DNA from: Ralstonia sp. A12
GTDB lineage: Bacteria; Pseudomonadota; Gammaproteobacteria; Burkholderiales; Burkholderiaceae
Direction of reading: 5' to 3'
Assembly: GCF_000801955.1 (NCBI RefSeq)
Contig: NZ_JSZO01000016.1
Location: 155,524 to 219,523, forward strand
DNA: 64,000 nt
Positions 15,449-24,870 of this stretch are shown here, piece by piece. The notes beneath the pieces are model-generated. The model searched no databases. It saw only the letters and a program-made list of their open reading frames with translations, and was not told the DNA's origin. Positions within the stretch are counted from its first letter, which is position 1; every line of letters starts with the position of its first letter. Both the position numbers and the translations under genes were made by a program.

Positions 15449-17936
15449 TCAAGTCCTCCATGAACGACGTAATCGCAGACATTTCTTGTTCAGTAGCTTG
15501 CATGCCCCGACTCAACCCGCCCAACTCGTTGATCATGTCTGCAGGCGGCATCCCAGAGCTGGCCATACGGTTCATCGTTTTCACGAGCTCCTCTGAACGC
15601 AAGCGCATCTGCTTGAGCTGAGAGTCCAACTCTTTCATCCGCTTCTTGAGCGCGGAGGCGTTCAGGCCCGCCAGATTGGGATAGGCAGCGCGGTAGTCCA
15701 TGTACTGGTCGTCATACACGGTGCGCCAGCGCAAGTAGCCCCACATCTGCCAAAGCTCACGGCCACTGGTTTGCTGTGGTAGCTGCTCGGTGTAGGTTGG
15801 ATCCTTGAGCGCGTCTTCTTCGGATTGGCCTTTGGCTTCGCGCTGCTTCTTCAGTCGCGCCTGCATGTCCGCCATCGCTTGCTCTTGTGGCGGCTGCGGC
15901 GGCACGCCGATCCTGGCCGTCATCGGCGTAATCGGCTGATTTTTGCGCGCTGCATCCCTGGTAGCAGCGGCATCGAGACTATTCTGCTGCTTGCGATACC
16001 AAACGTCGTTGTCGTCCCCCATGGGCTTGAACCAGGCGCGGGAGTCGTGCGCATAGCGCGAGAAAAAGAGATCCACTGCAGAAGGGACATCTGTGTTCTC
16101 CCAGGCTTGCTTCACGACATCCCAGCTCTTGAATTTGATGCCAAGCGCCTGCTTCAGCTTGTAGAACACGGTACCGCCCTGCACCGCCCCCATGGCAGGC
16201 ATGTAGGCAATCGGCCCTCCGGGTGCCTCGGGCACTGCGGCCTGAAAGGCGGGTTTTCCGCCCCCTCCCGCAATACTCATGAGTACCTCGCCCAGCGTGG
16301 ACGCCCCCGTCTCCACGCCCCATTTAGCACCCTCCATCAGCCAGCCGGCGTAATGCCCCTGCGCCCAACTGGGCACCAGGTTCTGGTAGCTGGCGTAGCG
16401 TTTAACCCACTTCAGTTCATCGGCAAGCTCAGTGTCGGCTGAAAGCAGATCCGCTTGATCCGTCTTGGCGGAATGCTGCACGCTCGGCATGCTCGCTACC
16501 TTGCCGAGCCAGTGGTGGCGCCACCGCAGGAAGTACCCATAGTGGTGCTGGATCAGCTCCGGCGTGGTCGTCGCGCTGGTGTCGGCCGTTGCGTCGCGGT
16601 AGGCATTGAACGCATTGATCAGGTTAGGGTCGACCTTGAACTGATCCTGCAATTCACGCGGCGCAGACGAGGGGCTCATCAGTGGTACGCCAGAGATCAC
16701 GGCCTCGCGGTACATATGCGACAGCGGGATCTGCGATTGCTTGGCGCTGTCGTCAGGCGTCCAATCGATACGGCAACCCCGCCCCTGTTCGCCGGGCTCG
16801 TAGCCGCCACCCAAATCCGAGTGCACACCCGGGTAAACAAACTCATCCACATTGTCGCCATGCGCGCTGTCCAACGGAAACGAACCCCGCACTTCGTGGC
16901 CGGACACGAGATGCACACAACGCTTGACCAGCGCCGGGCCGGGAATACGCATCCAGCGTTTTTGCGCCCAGGCGCCATGACCAGACACCATCGTCTCGAG
17001 CATGCTCTGCGCCATGCCCGCCGATGCCACCGTATCGAAGATGCCCAGGAAATCGATCTGCACCGGGATGCCGCACAGGCTGAGCTTCTCGCCATTGGCG
17101 TCGCAAGCGTCTTTGAGCCAGTTGCAGAAAACGCGCGCCTCCGCCGAGCCGCGTGAAAAGCCAAACACGTGCAATCGAATGCGCTTGATGATCGGCTTGC
17201 GCTCCTTGGGCAAGCTGCCAAGCGCCTTGGCCAGCGCAGCCTTGCGTTCGTTCAGCACGCGACGCCGACCTTTGGTGTTGACCTCACGCCAGTTGGTGCG
17301 CGCCACGGAAATCATGGAAGCTGCCCCGCCCACACCTGCACGTAAGTCGCGGTCGAATTGGCCTTTTGCTCGGTACTTGCCCTGCAGCTCGCGTTCGATG
17401 GCATCGCTGCTACCCAGATTGGGCATCTGGATTTCGGGGGCGTTGATGTCGGCGCTCATCTGTTTGACGAGGTCGCGGTCGGCATTCTGCTCGGTCAAAT
17501 TCCGGTTGTGATAGTGGTAGTGCAGGTGGTTATGCAACTGCAGTAAGGCCCAGTTGATGCGGCACTCGCCTCCCCAGCCAGCCGCCGCACCCGCGACGGC
17601 ATGGATGCCAATACCTAGATCGCCGACTTCCTTGTAGAACGGTGTGCCGACGCCCGCCGCATAGCTGACGAATCGGTACTGCCGCAGCTCGGTCTTTTTG
17701 AGTTCGACGTCGAAAAGGTCAGCTAGCCGCGCCACATTGCTGTGCGCCTGCCTTGGCCGGTCATTGTCCCTATTGTTCCGGGTACCATCAAAGAAAAATC
17801 CAAAATGCAGTTCTTCTTCACATGATGACGGAACCTTCAAGTTGACATCCTGCAGAGATCGCTTGCGCGACATCTCCTGTTGCGAGAGTTCAAAGGGCTT
17901 GTCAGGGCAAAGCGGTGCAAATTGAACGGTGGTCAT
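15432..17936 (-). CDS. T6SS phospholipase effector, Tle1-type (DUF2235), long form
   Basis: The 834-residue protein has the DUF2235 catalytic region: FFFDGTRNN near residues 47-55, nucleophile motif GFSRGS at 259-264 (Ser261), GIFDTVAS (candidate Asp) and YPGVHSDLGGGY (candidate His). This Ser-Asp-His set is that of Tle1 lipases, which cut membrane phospholipids in rival cells. A His-rich patch (HNHLHYHYHN) lies near 135-144. The C-terminal third is charged and coiled-coil-like (SALKKRMKELDSQLKQMRLR). ATG at 17936 is preferred over an upstream TTG. Upstream genes encode a DUF4123 adaptor and two DUF3304 lipoproteins. Confidence 0.9.
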   Translation of the reverse strand: MTTVQFAPLCPDKPFELSQQEMSRKRSLQDVNLKVPSSCEEELHFGFFFDGTRNNRDNDRPRQAHSNVARLADLFDVELKKTELRQYRFVSYAAGVGTPFYKEVGDLGIGIHAVAGAAAGWGGECRINWALLQLHNHLHYHYHNRNLTEQNADRDLVKQMSADINAPEIQMPNLGSSDAIERELQGKYRAKGQFDRDLRAGVGGAASMISVARTNWREVNTKGRRRVLNERKAALAKALGSLPKERKPIIKRIRLHVFGFSRGSAEARVFCNWLKDACDANGEKLSLCGIPVQIDFLGIFDTVASAGMAQSMLETMVSGHGAWAQKRWMRIPGPALVKRCVHLVSGHEVRGSFPLDSAHGDNVDEFVYPGVHSDLGGGYEPGEQGRGCRIDWTPDDSAKQSQIPLSHMYREAVISGVPLMSPSSAPRELQDQFKVDPNLINAFNAYRDATADTSATTTPELIQHHYGYFLRWRHHWLGKVASMPSVQHSAKTDQADLLSADTELADELKWVKRYASYQNLVPSWAQGHYAGWLMEGAKWGVETGASTLGEVLMSIAGGGGKPAFQAAVPEAPGGPIAYMPAMGAVQGGTVFYKLKQALGIKFKSWDVVKQAWENTDVPSAVDLFFSRYAHDSRAWFKPMGDDNDVWYRKQQNSLDAAATRDAARKNQPITPMTARIGVPPQPPQEQAMADMQARLKKQREAKGQSEEDALKDPTYTEQLPQQTSGRELWQMWGYLRWRTVYDDQYMDYRAAYPNLAGLNASALKKRMKELDSQLKQMRLRSEELVKTMNRMASSGMPPADMINELGGLSRGMQATEQEMSAITSFMEDLNDSGA

Positions 17937-17983
17937 CGAAGTCACGGATAAATGCAGCCGACAGAGGAACCTCAGTACTTCAG

Positions 17984-18559
17984 TTAATTCGCGTGCACAG
18001 CGCTTGCACTCGGAGTGCGTAGATCCGGGCGATAGCAAAGCTCCCGGTCCTTCTCCGCCCGGCGTTTAAGGCAGGCTTGCTTTGGTTCTTCAAGATGGTA
18101 TGGGTCATTCTCTGCCCCCGGACCGTACCTGGTCAGGTACAACTTCACCTCATGGTTCGGATAGAACGCCACATAGAAGAAAGAAGCATCCTGCGGCGGA
18201 TACTTCTCGACGGGCACCTCTTTAACGTAGAGCGCCTTCTTGTCTCTGTCATACAACTCGTCGTCGCTCCATTTGATCGTCACCTTGAAGTTCGGGTCCC
18301 AATGTTTGGGCACAGAAGCGCTACCGATCCATTTGGTTCCGCCTGCGTTCGCGACCATCCCGCCTGCCCATTCGCCATTGACGTAGACCACGCCGATCGG
18401 AATGTCGGTGTAGTTGAGCACGCCGATGGCGCCGCCCAGCGAGTCATTTTCCTCAACTGCCGCAGCCTTTGGTGCTTCCGCTTTGCTGCACGCGGCAAGG
18501 CTCAGCAGAAGTCCAGCCAACACCCAGGCAATCCATCGTTTCATCGCTTTTGCTTCCAT
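17984..18559 (-). CDS. DUF3304 lipoprotein, candidate Tle1 immunity protein (copy B)
   Basis: The 191-residue protein has lipobox LLLSLAAC (Cys near residue 24). The DUF3304 core has VLNYTDIPIGVVYVNGEWAGG, VPKHWDPNFKVTIKWSDDEL and FYVAFYPNHEVKLYL. The C-terminus has two Cys-containing segments (QACLKRRAEKDRELCYRPDL). It is an evident tandem duplicate of the neighbouring gene at 18627-19202, aligned end to end. Tle1 toxins act in the periplasm and their immunity proteins are periplasmic or lipid-anchored, so this is a good candidate for protecting against the Tle1 encoded 47 bp downstream. An internal ATG at 18544 is an alternative start. Confidence 0.85.
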   Translation of the reverse strand: MEAKAMKRWIAWVLAGLLLSLAACSKAEAPKAAAVEENDSLGGAIGVLNYTDIPIGVVYVNGEWAGGMVANAGGTKWIGSASVPKHWDPNFKVTIKWSDDELYDRDKKALYVKEVPVEKYPPQDASFFYVAFYPNHEVKLYLTRYGPGAENDPYHLEEPKQACLKRRAEKDRELCYRPDLRTPSASAVHAN

Positions 18560-18626
18560 TTCCTACGTCCTGTTGGAGTTCGCCATTGGCTTGTACCACG
18601 ACGGCACTTGTGACAAGGCTCGTCAT

Positions 18627-19202
18627 CTACTTCGCCTGCACACCACTTGCCGTAAATTCACGCAGCTCAGGGCGATAGCAAAGCTCTCGATCTTTCTCTG
18701 CTCGACGCTTCAGACAGGCGTCTTTAGGATCTTCAAGGTTGTAAGGGTCTCCCTTGTACCCAGGAAGCCCGCGCGACAAATAAAGTTTCACCTCATTGTT
18801 CGGATAGAACGCCACTAAAACGTAGGCCGCGCCAGTCGACGGGTACTTCTCAACAGGCACCTCCTTCGTGTAGAGCGCTGCTTTGTCTTTCTCATACAAC
18901 TCGTCGTCGCTCCACTTGATCGTCACCTTGAAGTTCGGGTCCCATTGTTTAGGTACATCGATGCTCGTTCGCCCGGTCCCTACATCGCCAGAGTTGGCGA
19001 CCATCGCCCCGGCATATCGTCCATCAACGTATACAGAGCCGATCGGAATGTCGGTGTAGTTCAATATAAGAACGTAGCCACCTAGCGTGTCATCATTTTC
19101 GGCCGCCGCCTTGGGCGGTTCAGCCTTGCTGCATGCGGCAAGGCTCAGCAGAAATGCGGCCAACATCCAGACAACCGACCGTTTGATCGCCCCTACGTTC
19201 AT
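18627..19202 (-). CDS. DUF3304 lipoprotein, candidate Tle1 immunity protein (copy A)
   Basis: This is a 191-residue lipoprotein (FLLSLAACSK) paralogous to the following gene. They share the core LNYTDIPIGSVYVDGRYAG, PKQWDPNFKVTIKWSDDELY and the C-terminal DACLKRRAEKDRELCYRPEL. Differences concentrate in the stretch after the first strand (MVANSGDVGTGRTS versus the other copy) and at the C-terminus. Its ATG overlaps the DUF4123 stop by 4 bp, so it is translated with the adaptor. Keeping two diverging copies would allow defence against variant Tle1 toxins. Confidence 0.85.
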   Translation of the reverse strand: MNVGAIKRSVVWMLAAFLLSLAACSKAEPPKAAAENDDTLGGYVLILNYTDIPIGSVYVDGRYAGAMVANSGDVGTGRTSIDVPKQWDPNFKVTIKWSDDELYEKDKAALYTKEVPVEKYPSTGAAYVLVAFYPNNEVKLYLSRGLPGYKGDPYNLEDPKDACLKRRAEKDRELCYRPELREFTASGVQAK

Positions 19203-20104
19203 GTTGGGGATGCTTCAGCAACGGTCATGGCAGCATGCAGATAGTCACGCAGTGCATTTGGTGCGCGACGTGCATCGCCCAGCAGCGCCAGAAGCGCCTG
19301 CTCCCGCAAACCCGAACCATTGGTTGCAAGCGAGACCGTCGCCAACTGCACGATATCGGCCGTTGCATCAACGCCATGTGCCCCAGCCAATGCGCATGCT
19401 TGCGCGACCAATCGATAGGTCTTCGCCCTGTCTGTGTCGGGCAGGGAGCCCGGGGACAGTCGGTCCATGAGATCGAGGACGGCATCCGGCATGGCCGCGT
19501 CGACCATGCGGTCAATGTCGCCTTGGGGTAGGACAAGCTGATGGCTTGGGTACGTCGCGGGCTCGACGTGCGATTCCGCTTGCCACAGTGTTTCAAGCGC
19601 ACCGGCACGATCAACGTAAGACCAACGCAAAAGCGGCGCAGTCAGTTGTGCCCAGGCAGCAGGATTCATCGCGCCAGGCAGCACGGGCAGCACGCGCGTG
19701 TCTGCAAAGCGCAGGAGGTAGCGCGATCCTTCGTCAGCTGCCACCGGATGCAGGCAGGGCTGCCACAACCGTACGAGATGATCTGCTGGTTGCCAAGACG
19801 CCAGGAAGCTCAGCATCGGCCGCCCTTGGCAGTGGATGCCTAGCGCGGCGATCAGGGCACGCGAGTCAACACCGCTGCGCCGACCTACGGGCAACAAATA
19901 GGGCGATGCCGACGCTAACTCGTGCAGCGTACTTTCCGGCCCATACAGGGGGGAGGTCGGCACCGGCGCGGCAAACGGCTTGAGGCCATGGTCAAAAACA
20001 CCATCGATCAAGGCAAGCCAATGCGCGTCCGGCAGGGAATCCATCGTCTGCAGCAGGCCATCGAGCCATGCTTCTGGGTGATGGGAGTCAACGGCAAGAT
20101 ACAT
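19199..20104 (-). CDS. DUF4123 T6SS effector adaptor (Tap/TEC type), module 2
   Basis: The 301-residue protein resembles DUF4123 chaperones that load a cargo effector on VgrG. Features are MYLAVDSHHPEAWLDGLL, ALIDGVFDHG, the ASPYLLPV motif, LSFLASWQPADHLVRLWQP and YLLRFADTRVLPVLPG. It aligns with the module-1 adaptor (24849-23983), which starts MYFAVDPC, so ATG at 20104 is chosen rather than the upstream TTG. It lies directly after the vgrG remnant and before two DUF3304 genes and the long Tle1, its presumed cargo. Confidence 0.88.
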   Translation of the reverse strand: MYLAVDSHHPEAWLDGLLQTMDSLPDAHWLALIDGVFDHGLKPFAAPVPTSPLYGPESTLHELASASPYLLPVGRRSGVDSRALIAALGIHCQGRPMLSFLASWQPADHLVRLWQPCLHPVAADEGSRYLLRFADTRVLPVLPGAMNPAAWAQLTAPLLRWSYVDRAGALETLWQAESHVEPATYPSHQLVLPQGDIDRMVDAAMPDAVLDLMDRLSPGSLPDTDRAKTYRLVAQACALAGAHGVDATADIVQLATVSLATNGSGLREQALLALLGDARRAPNALRDYLHAAMTVAEASPT

Positions 20105-20128
20105 GGTTGGCCCGATGCACAAATGTGC

Positions 20129-21487
20129 CTAAACGCGAGCCACCGGGGCACCGGCTGCTGCTGCTTTCATCAAACATTCGAGACAGACGCTTTGCGGGAA
20201 AGTCGGCAACGGATAACTCGCATTCGCCGGCCCCTGAAACTGCCGCTGCGCCGCCTTATACGTAATCGGCCCAGCACACTCCACCGTAATATTCCCGCCT
20301 TCGATCGTGATCGACGCCCCGCCCGCCGTGGCGATGCGAATGCGCTTGGCCGCCGCAAAGTCCACGTTCATATTGGCCGACACCAGCTTCAGATCCTGCT
20401 TGGCCATCAGCTTGAGCACGTCGTGCTGGGCCTGCACGTCGATGTTGTCCTGCCCTGCGGTGATCTGCAGCCCGATGTTGTTGTCGCCCGGCTTGGACAA
20501 ACCCGCCGCTACGCCAATCGCCTGACCGGCGTGCAAACGTGCCTGTTTGCCGATAGCGAGGTTGGTGTCTTGCCCACTGCCCAGGGCGATGCTCTCGCCG
20601 TTGGCGAGTTGTAGGTCTTGCCCCGCCACCATCACGAGGCCAGCGCGGCCGGCAAGGTGCGCCATGGCTTCACCCTGCTGCGGCACTTTGCCTTGCGTGG
20701 CGGTGTTGCCGGCGCTGGCATCTTGCTTGGCGGCGTCCAGCGCCTTGCCGTCGACCATGCCGGCGACTGCCTTGGCTTGCTTGCCGAGTGGCGCTTCATC
20801 GTCCTTGGCAGTAGCAAGCGCGGTGGTCTGGTGCGTGACCGCGCCCTGCCCCAGCGATGCGGTCAGGGTCTTCGCCTGCTTGATCAGCGCAATACCGGCA
20901 GCGTTGTCGCCGGTGGGCACCGCCTTGCCGCTGGAGGCATCACGGTACGTGGAGAGCAGCAAGCCCGCCTGACCGCGCACGGATGCGTGCCCATCGGTAC
21001 GCAACTCGAAGCCCTGTCCGCGGAAGCTGCCGCGCCGGTTGTCTTGTTGATGAACGAGGTGGCCGAGGTTGAGCTGGCTGTGCTGCTGCGTGGTGCCGAG
21101 CTGTGTACGCAGTTGACCATCGCTGTCATCAAAGACGAGCTGGTTGTAGCCGCTGCCGCCATGTTCGGCGCTCTTGAAACCAGTATGCGCGGCGGCGTTG
21201 CGGTGGCCTTCGGCTTCCGTGCCCATGCCGTGCCATGCGGGGCTGTGGCCGCCGGCCACGTTGCCTTGCGCGCTGGCCGCGCTGTCACTGCCTTGTTTGT
21301 AGAGTGCCGCGCCGTCGCTCTGGCCAGATGCGCCCTGCCCGCCCGGCGTGGGCGCGATACCCGCTTCGCCCTGCCCGTTGTACAGCGCACCAATCACGAC
21401 CGGCTGGTCGATGTCGTCTTCGCTGAACTTGACGAGCACTTCCTGGCCGATGCGCGGCAGCCATTGCCAGCCCATGCCGGAGCCAGC
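20129..21487 (-). pseudogene. Truncated vgrG: C-terminal half only
   Basis: The reading frame from 21487 down encodes about 450 residues that match the C-terminal half of the complete VgrG at 24871-27756 almost residue for residue. It starts at AGSGMGWQWLPRIGQ and includes the DUF2345 region and the Cys-containing tail (SVCLECLMKA). The N-terminal gp27-like part and most of the gp5-like OB domain are missing. Homology begins abruptly at the stop codon of a small secreted-protein gene. An ATG at 21475 could still start a product, but it could not form a normal spike tip. It is probably a recombination remnant carried with the adaptor-effector module. Confidence 0.85.
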
Positions 21488-21488
21488 T

Positions 21489-21761
21489 TCATTGCTGCGG
21501 TTTGCCCCACAACGGATTCTTGTTGTCCGAGGCGAGCACCTGGGCCAGCACTTCGGCGTCGCCATCGCGTGCTGCGCTGTTCTTGCCGGCACGGGCTACC
21601 CTTGCCCGCTTGCCGTGCTTCTTTGCATGCACGGCTTTCTTGGCAGCGCTTTGCGGGGTGTTGCCCGCTGCTGGCGCGGTAGAGGCATGTTGGGCGCAGA
21701 TACCTGCGTTCATCCAGGTGGCGGTTAAAAGAACTGCGACGAGTTTGTATTGCACTTTCAT
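21489..21761 (-). CDS. Small secreted basic protein, vgrG-associated paralogue 2
   Basis: The 90-residue protein has a signal peptide (MKVQYKLVAVLLTATWMNAG, then ICAQ), a basic centre (KKAVHAKKHGKRARVARAGK) and the acidic end motif DGDAEVLAQVLASDNKNPLW. It is paralogous to 14791-15075. Its stop codon lies exactly at the junction with the truncated vgrG, so the recombination that removed the vgrG 5' half placed this gene against the remaining vgrG body. Function unknown; a periplasmic location is likely. Confidence 0.75.
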   Translation of the reverse strand: MKVQYKLVAVLLTATWMNAGICAQHASTAPAAGNTPQSAAKKAVHAKKHGKRARVARAGKNSAARDGDAEVLAQVLASDNKNPLWGKPQQ

Positions 21762-21857
21762 GTGAGAGATTTTAATTACTTTATCGGGCATCACGTCCAA
21801 TCAAATACATTTCGGTAACAGCCATGCCATCACAACCCAGCAAGTCACGGTTAATTT

Positions 21858-23519
21858 TCAACCATTACCAAAATAGATTGTTCTGAATCTCGTTATACCC
21901 ATGCCGTTACCAACTTTCATCAAGGAAACACCAGACCCATCATATTCATTTACCCCCATACTACCAAAGCCGGCAACGCTATCGTGAACATACTCATCAA
22001 AAAGCTGCTCGATGTTCGCAGTAAGCTTTCCGATGTCGATTGAATCTATGACCTTATAGAGCTCCTGCGTCTTGACGTCATTATTCTGCTGCGATTCAAG
22101 ACCTGCAGCCTTCATCATCTGGCGCTGTAGCTGGGCGGCCTTTCTGGGATCAAACCGGTCAGAGTCGACTGGCTCGGGGTATTGCAAACTCTTCAACCTT
22201 GCGAGCATTGTCTGCTCGGTCATTGCCAAGAAATTTTTGTCTTTGTTAGACGCCCGCCTATAGAAAACCCGACTCTTCAAGCTTGACCTGTATTTGTAGC
22301 GATAGGTGAAGAACAGCCCCATATGCTTACGGTGCATCTCCTCCACTGTTCCCGACCCCACGGCGGCATCCTTCAAGTACCCGTTAAACGCCGCAACAAC
22401 TCGGCCCGACGGAGTAAAATCTCCTTGTTGACTAGGATCAAGTTGACCCCACACCAATAATGGAACGCCCGCTTTCAAAGCCTCCTTGTACATATTCACG
22501 CCAGGAATGATGGCCATCATCTCTGCTGGATCTGGCGAAATTCCCAAGGCATTTGGCGCATACCCCCCACCGACGTCAGAATGGGCGCCTGGATATACGA
22601 CCTCTTTCACATTCGCGGGGTAGCTCTTCCCAATGCGCGCTGAGTCTGAAGGGAAACATGCTCTCACTTCATGCGCAGCTACGTAATGCACGCATTGTTC
22701 AATGGCAGGATGAACCTGCATATTGTTAGCCGCCCACGATTGATGCCCTTCGATGATTCCATTCCCGAAAAAATTTGCGACTCCAACTGATGCGACTGTA
22801 TCGAATATTCCAAGAAACTGAATTCGAATTGGTATTCCGGCAAACAACCGACCGCCCCCCTTCTTCTCGCAGACCTCAAAGAGCCAGTTGCAGAATGCAC
22901 GTGCCTCTGCCGACCCGCGAGAAAATCCGAAGACAGATAAATTAATCTGCTCAATATTTGGATTCTTGTTTTTCAACGCCTCAGCCAATTTACTCTGCCA
23001 ATAATGCAAAGCCATGCGCCTTTGCATGCCGGGCGAGCCAATGCTTGACAAATTATTCGAGATATTTACAGCCTGAGTCAGCGGGATTAGATCCCCCTTA
23101 TTTACATAAAAATTCGGCGCATTTAGCAAGCGAGTGAATGCCCATATAATTCTATTTTCCCCATCCCACGCACCCACACTACCAAGTGTTCCACCATCAT
23201 CTCCGATTTCCGGAAACGGAGTGCCTACACCTGGAATGTAATATGAAAAATACCCCTTTTCCGGATTCGCTCGATATGCCCGAAACAATTTCACAACGTT
23301 CGTGTGCTTGCGCTTCTCCGCAGGCAACTCGGTGTAGTCCGCTGTCAGATTGTTCCCGGTGCCATCAAAGAAGATTCCAACAAAAAGTTGGCCAGAGCAG
23401 CTAGGCTTATAGTCCCGCGGAATTGTGCAGTTTAAAGCCTTGGCGCGCTGCATAGCCTCTTTGGCCGTCAACGAGCGTAGCCCGTCGCTTGGGAACAGAT
23501 CAGGTGAAGTTGCACTCAT
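21858..23519 (-). CDS. T6SS phospholipase effector, Tle1-type (DUF2235), short form
   Basis: The 553-residue protein has FFDGTGNN (residues 50-57), GFSRGS (198-203, Ser200), GIFDTVAS (Asp240) and YPGAHSDVGGGY (His313), the full Tle1 catalytic signature. The C-terminal extension is much shorter than in the other Tle1 here and lacks its coiled-coil end. The gene is obviously AT-richer than the vgrG and core T6SS genes, with many A/T third positions, indicating acquisition from another source. A DUF3304 lipoprotein gene ends 2 bp before its start and a DUF4123 adaptor precedes that. Predicted role: phospholipid hydrolysis in a target cell. Confidence 0.9.
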   Translation of the reverse strand: MSATSPDLFPSDGLRSLTAKEAMQRAKALNCTIPRDYKPSCSGQLFVGIFFDGTGNNLTADYTELPAEKRKHTNVVKLFRAYRANPEKGYFSYYIPGVGTPFPEIGDDGGTLGSVGAWDGENRIIWAFTRLLNAPNFYVNKGDLIPLTQAVNISNNLSSIGSPGMQRRMALHYWQSKLAEALKNKNPNIEQINLSVFGFSRGSAEARAFCNWLFEVCEKKGGGRLFAGIPIRIQFLGIFDTVASVGVANFFGNGIIEGHQSWAANNMQVHPAIEQCVHYVAAHEVRACFPSDSARIGKSYPANVKEVVYPGAHSDVGGGYAPNALGISPDPAEMMAIIPGVNMYKEALKAGVPLLVWGQLDPSQQGDFTPSGRVVAAFNGYLKDAAVGSGTVEEMHRKHMGLFFTYRYKYRSSLKSRVFYRRASNKDKNFLAMTEQTMLARLKSLQYPEPVDSDRFDPRKAAQLQRQMMKAAGLESQQNNDVKTQELYKVIDSIDIGKLTANIEQLFDEYVHDSVAGFGSMGVNEYDGSGVSLMKVGNGMGITRFRTIYFGNG

Positions 23520-23521
23520 GG

Positions 23522-23962
23522 CTATTTACCAATTGTGGGGCTGGGATACGGGTAATCTGGGTGCCCAACAGCCTTCATGGTGACGAGTACCTTGACATCG
23601 TCATTCGGAAAGAAGTGAACAGCAAAATGTCCAATATCCTGGTCGGAGTACGGTGGTATTTCCACCACTTTTTCCTTCCAAAAATCATTGGTCCTGTCGT
23701 CTTTGGTCCATTTAATCTTCACCGTCAGGCCAGGCTTCCATGTCTTGGGCAATCGAACACAGCAAACAAAACCGCCATACCCGTGCGCCGCCGCATTCCC
23801 AATGTAGGCCCCATTAATGGTAAATGCCGCAATATATTCATCCGTGTAGTTATGCGCGAGCACTTCGGCGCTAAGCTTTTCGCTTCCCTGTGAGCATGCC
23901 GAGACTGCCAAGAGCAGGACGCCAACTAAAATTACTCCGATGGTACGTGGAAATTTTTTCAT
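23522..23962 (-). CDS. DUF3304 lipoprotein, candidate immunity to the short Tle1
   Basis: The 146-residue lipoprotein (LLLAVSACSQ) has a compact DUF3304 core: AHNYTDEYIAAFTINGAYIG, YGGFVCCVRLPKTWKPGLTV, IKWTKD and FAVHFFPNDDVKVLV. It is the shortest of the four DUF3304 proteins in the window and closest in core pattern to the 13623-14276 copy (both have the FVCC motif and lack the Cys-rich C-terminus). The intergenic distance to the Tle1 gene is 2 bp, typical for a toxin/immunity pair. Like its neighbour it has AT-rich codon use. Confidence 0.86.
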   Translation of the reverse strand: MKKFPRTIGVILVGVLLLAVSACSQGSEKLSAEVLAHNYTDEYIAAFTINGAYIGNAAAHGYGGFVCCVRLPKTWKPGLTVKIKWTKDDRTNDFWKEKVVEIPPYSDQDIGHFAVHFFPNDDVKVLVTMKAVGHPDYPYPSPTIGK

Positions 23963-23982
23963 TCAACAATCCTGTGTTTAGT

Positions 23983-24849
23983 CTATTCGATGAGGGCTTC
24001 CAACTCATGTATCAAATTCCCGCTCTTGTACTCTCGGACCACTAAAATTCTTAACAGCGCTTCGTCGCGTCGAAGATCACAATTGCCGGCAAGCCGATAA
24101 ATCATGAGCGCAACCACGTCAGGCATCGCGTCAACAAGATGCTCCTTAGCGAACTGACAAACCTCGGCCGCGTGGTGGTAGATGTCCGAAGTACCTTCCT
24201 TAGGGAGCAACTCAGGGATCTGCTTGACCACAATATCGATGATTGCATCTGGCATCGACAAGTCCAGCAACTTGCCGAGCAAAGCATCACTCAACGTAAT
24301 TTCCTGCTCTGCTCGGATATTTTCTGGGGCAAGCGGGAGTTGCTCCAGTACACCTCGCCGGCCAACATACAGCCAACTTGCGAGGCCAGCAGTAAGAAGC
24401 GCCCATCCACCAGAGGGCACAGTACTTGCCAATGCAGGCAAGCTGCGAGTATCCGCGAATCTCAGCAAGAAACTTTGCTCGTCATCCGTCTTCACCGACA
24501 AGCAACGCTGCCATCCGCTAGCAAGTTGGTCTGCCGAAAGATCGGTCGCAACGAAGCTGAGCATCGGGCGTCCTCGGCAATGCCTGCTGAGTCGGCGTAC
24601 GGAAGCGTTTAGCGATTCATCCGCCACATCAAGCGGTAGTAGATAAGGTGACGCCCGATGCAAATCCCGAAAGTCGCCATCTTCCCCGTATAGCGCAACT
24701 CCCTGATCCGCCCAAGGAGGTGCGGGTCTGCCGTAATCGAAGGCTCCATCGACGAGCGCCATCCAGCGTTTGCCTGGGTGAACCTCTATTTCTTTGCGCA
24801 GGGTCTCGCAGAGGGATCGCGCATCACAGGGATCAACAGCAAAGTACAT
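23983..24849 (-). CDS. DUF4123 T6SS effector adaptor (Tap/TEC type), module 1
   Basis: The 288-residue DUF4123 protein has MYFAVDPCDARSLCETLRKE, WMALVDGAFDYG, ASPYLLPLD, LSFVATDLSADQLASGWQRC and FLLRFADTRSLP. It is homologous to the module-2 adaptor but clearly diverged. Adaptors of this family bind both the VgrG C-terminus and the effector. It lies between the complete vgrG (21 bp away) and the DUF3304/Tle1 pair, so its cargo is most likely the short Tle1. Confidence 0.9.
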   Translation of the reverse strand: MYFAVDPCDARSLCETLRKEIEVHPGKRWMALVDGAFDYGRPAPPWADQGVALYGEDGDFRDLHRASPYLLPLDVADESLNASVRRLSRHCRGRPMLSFVATDLSADQLASGWQRCLSVKTDDEQSFLLRFADTRSLPALASTVPSGGWALLTAGLASWLYVGRRGVLEQLPLAPENIRAEQEITLSDALLGKLLDLSMPDAIIDIVVKQIPELLPKEGTSDIYHHAAEVCQFAKEHLVDAMPDVVALMIYRLAGNCDLRRDEALLRILVVREYKSGNLIHELEALIE

Positions 24850-24870
24850 CGTTTCTCTTCGAGATATCAG

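Noticed and set aside
20129..21592. A short functional VgrG or VgrG-like effector
   Set aside because: The product lacks the gp27 and most of the gp5 regions and the first 39 codons of the open frame are antiphase to the small secreted gene, so a truncated copy is the simpler reading.
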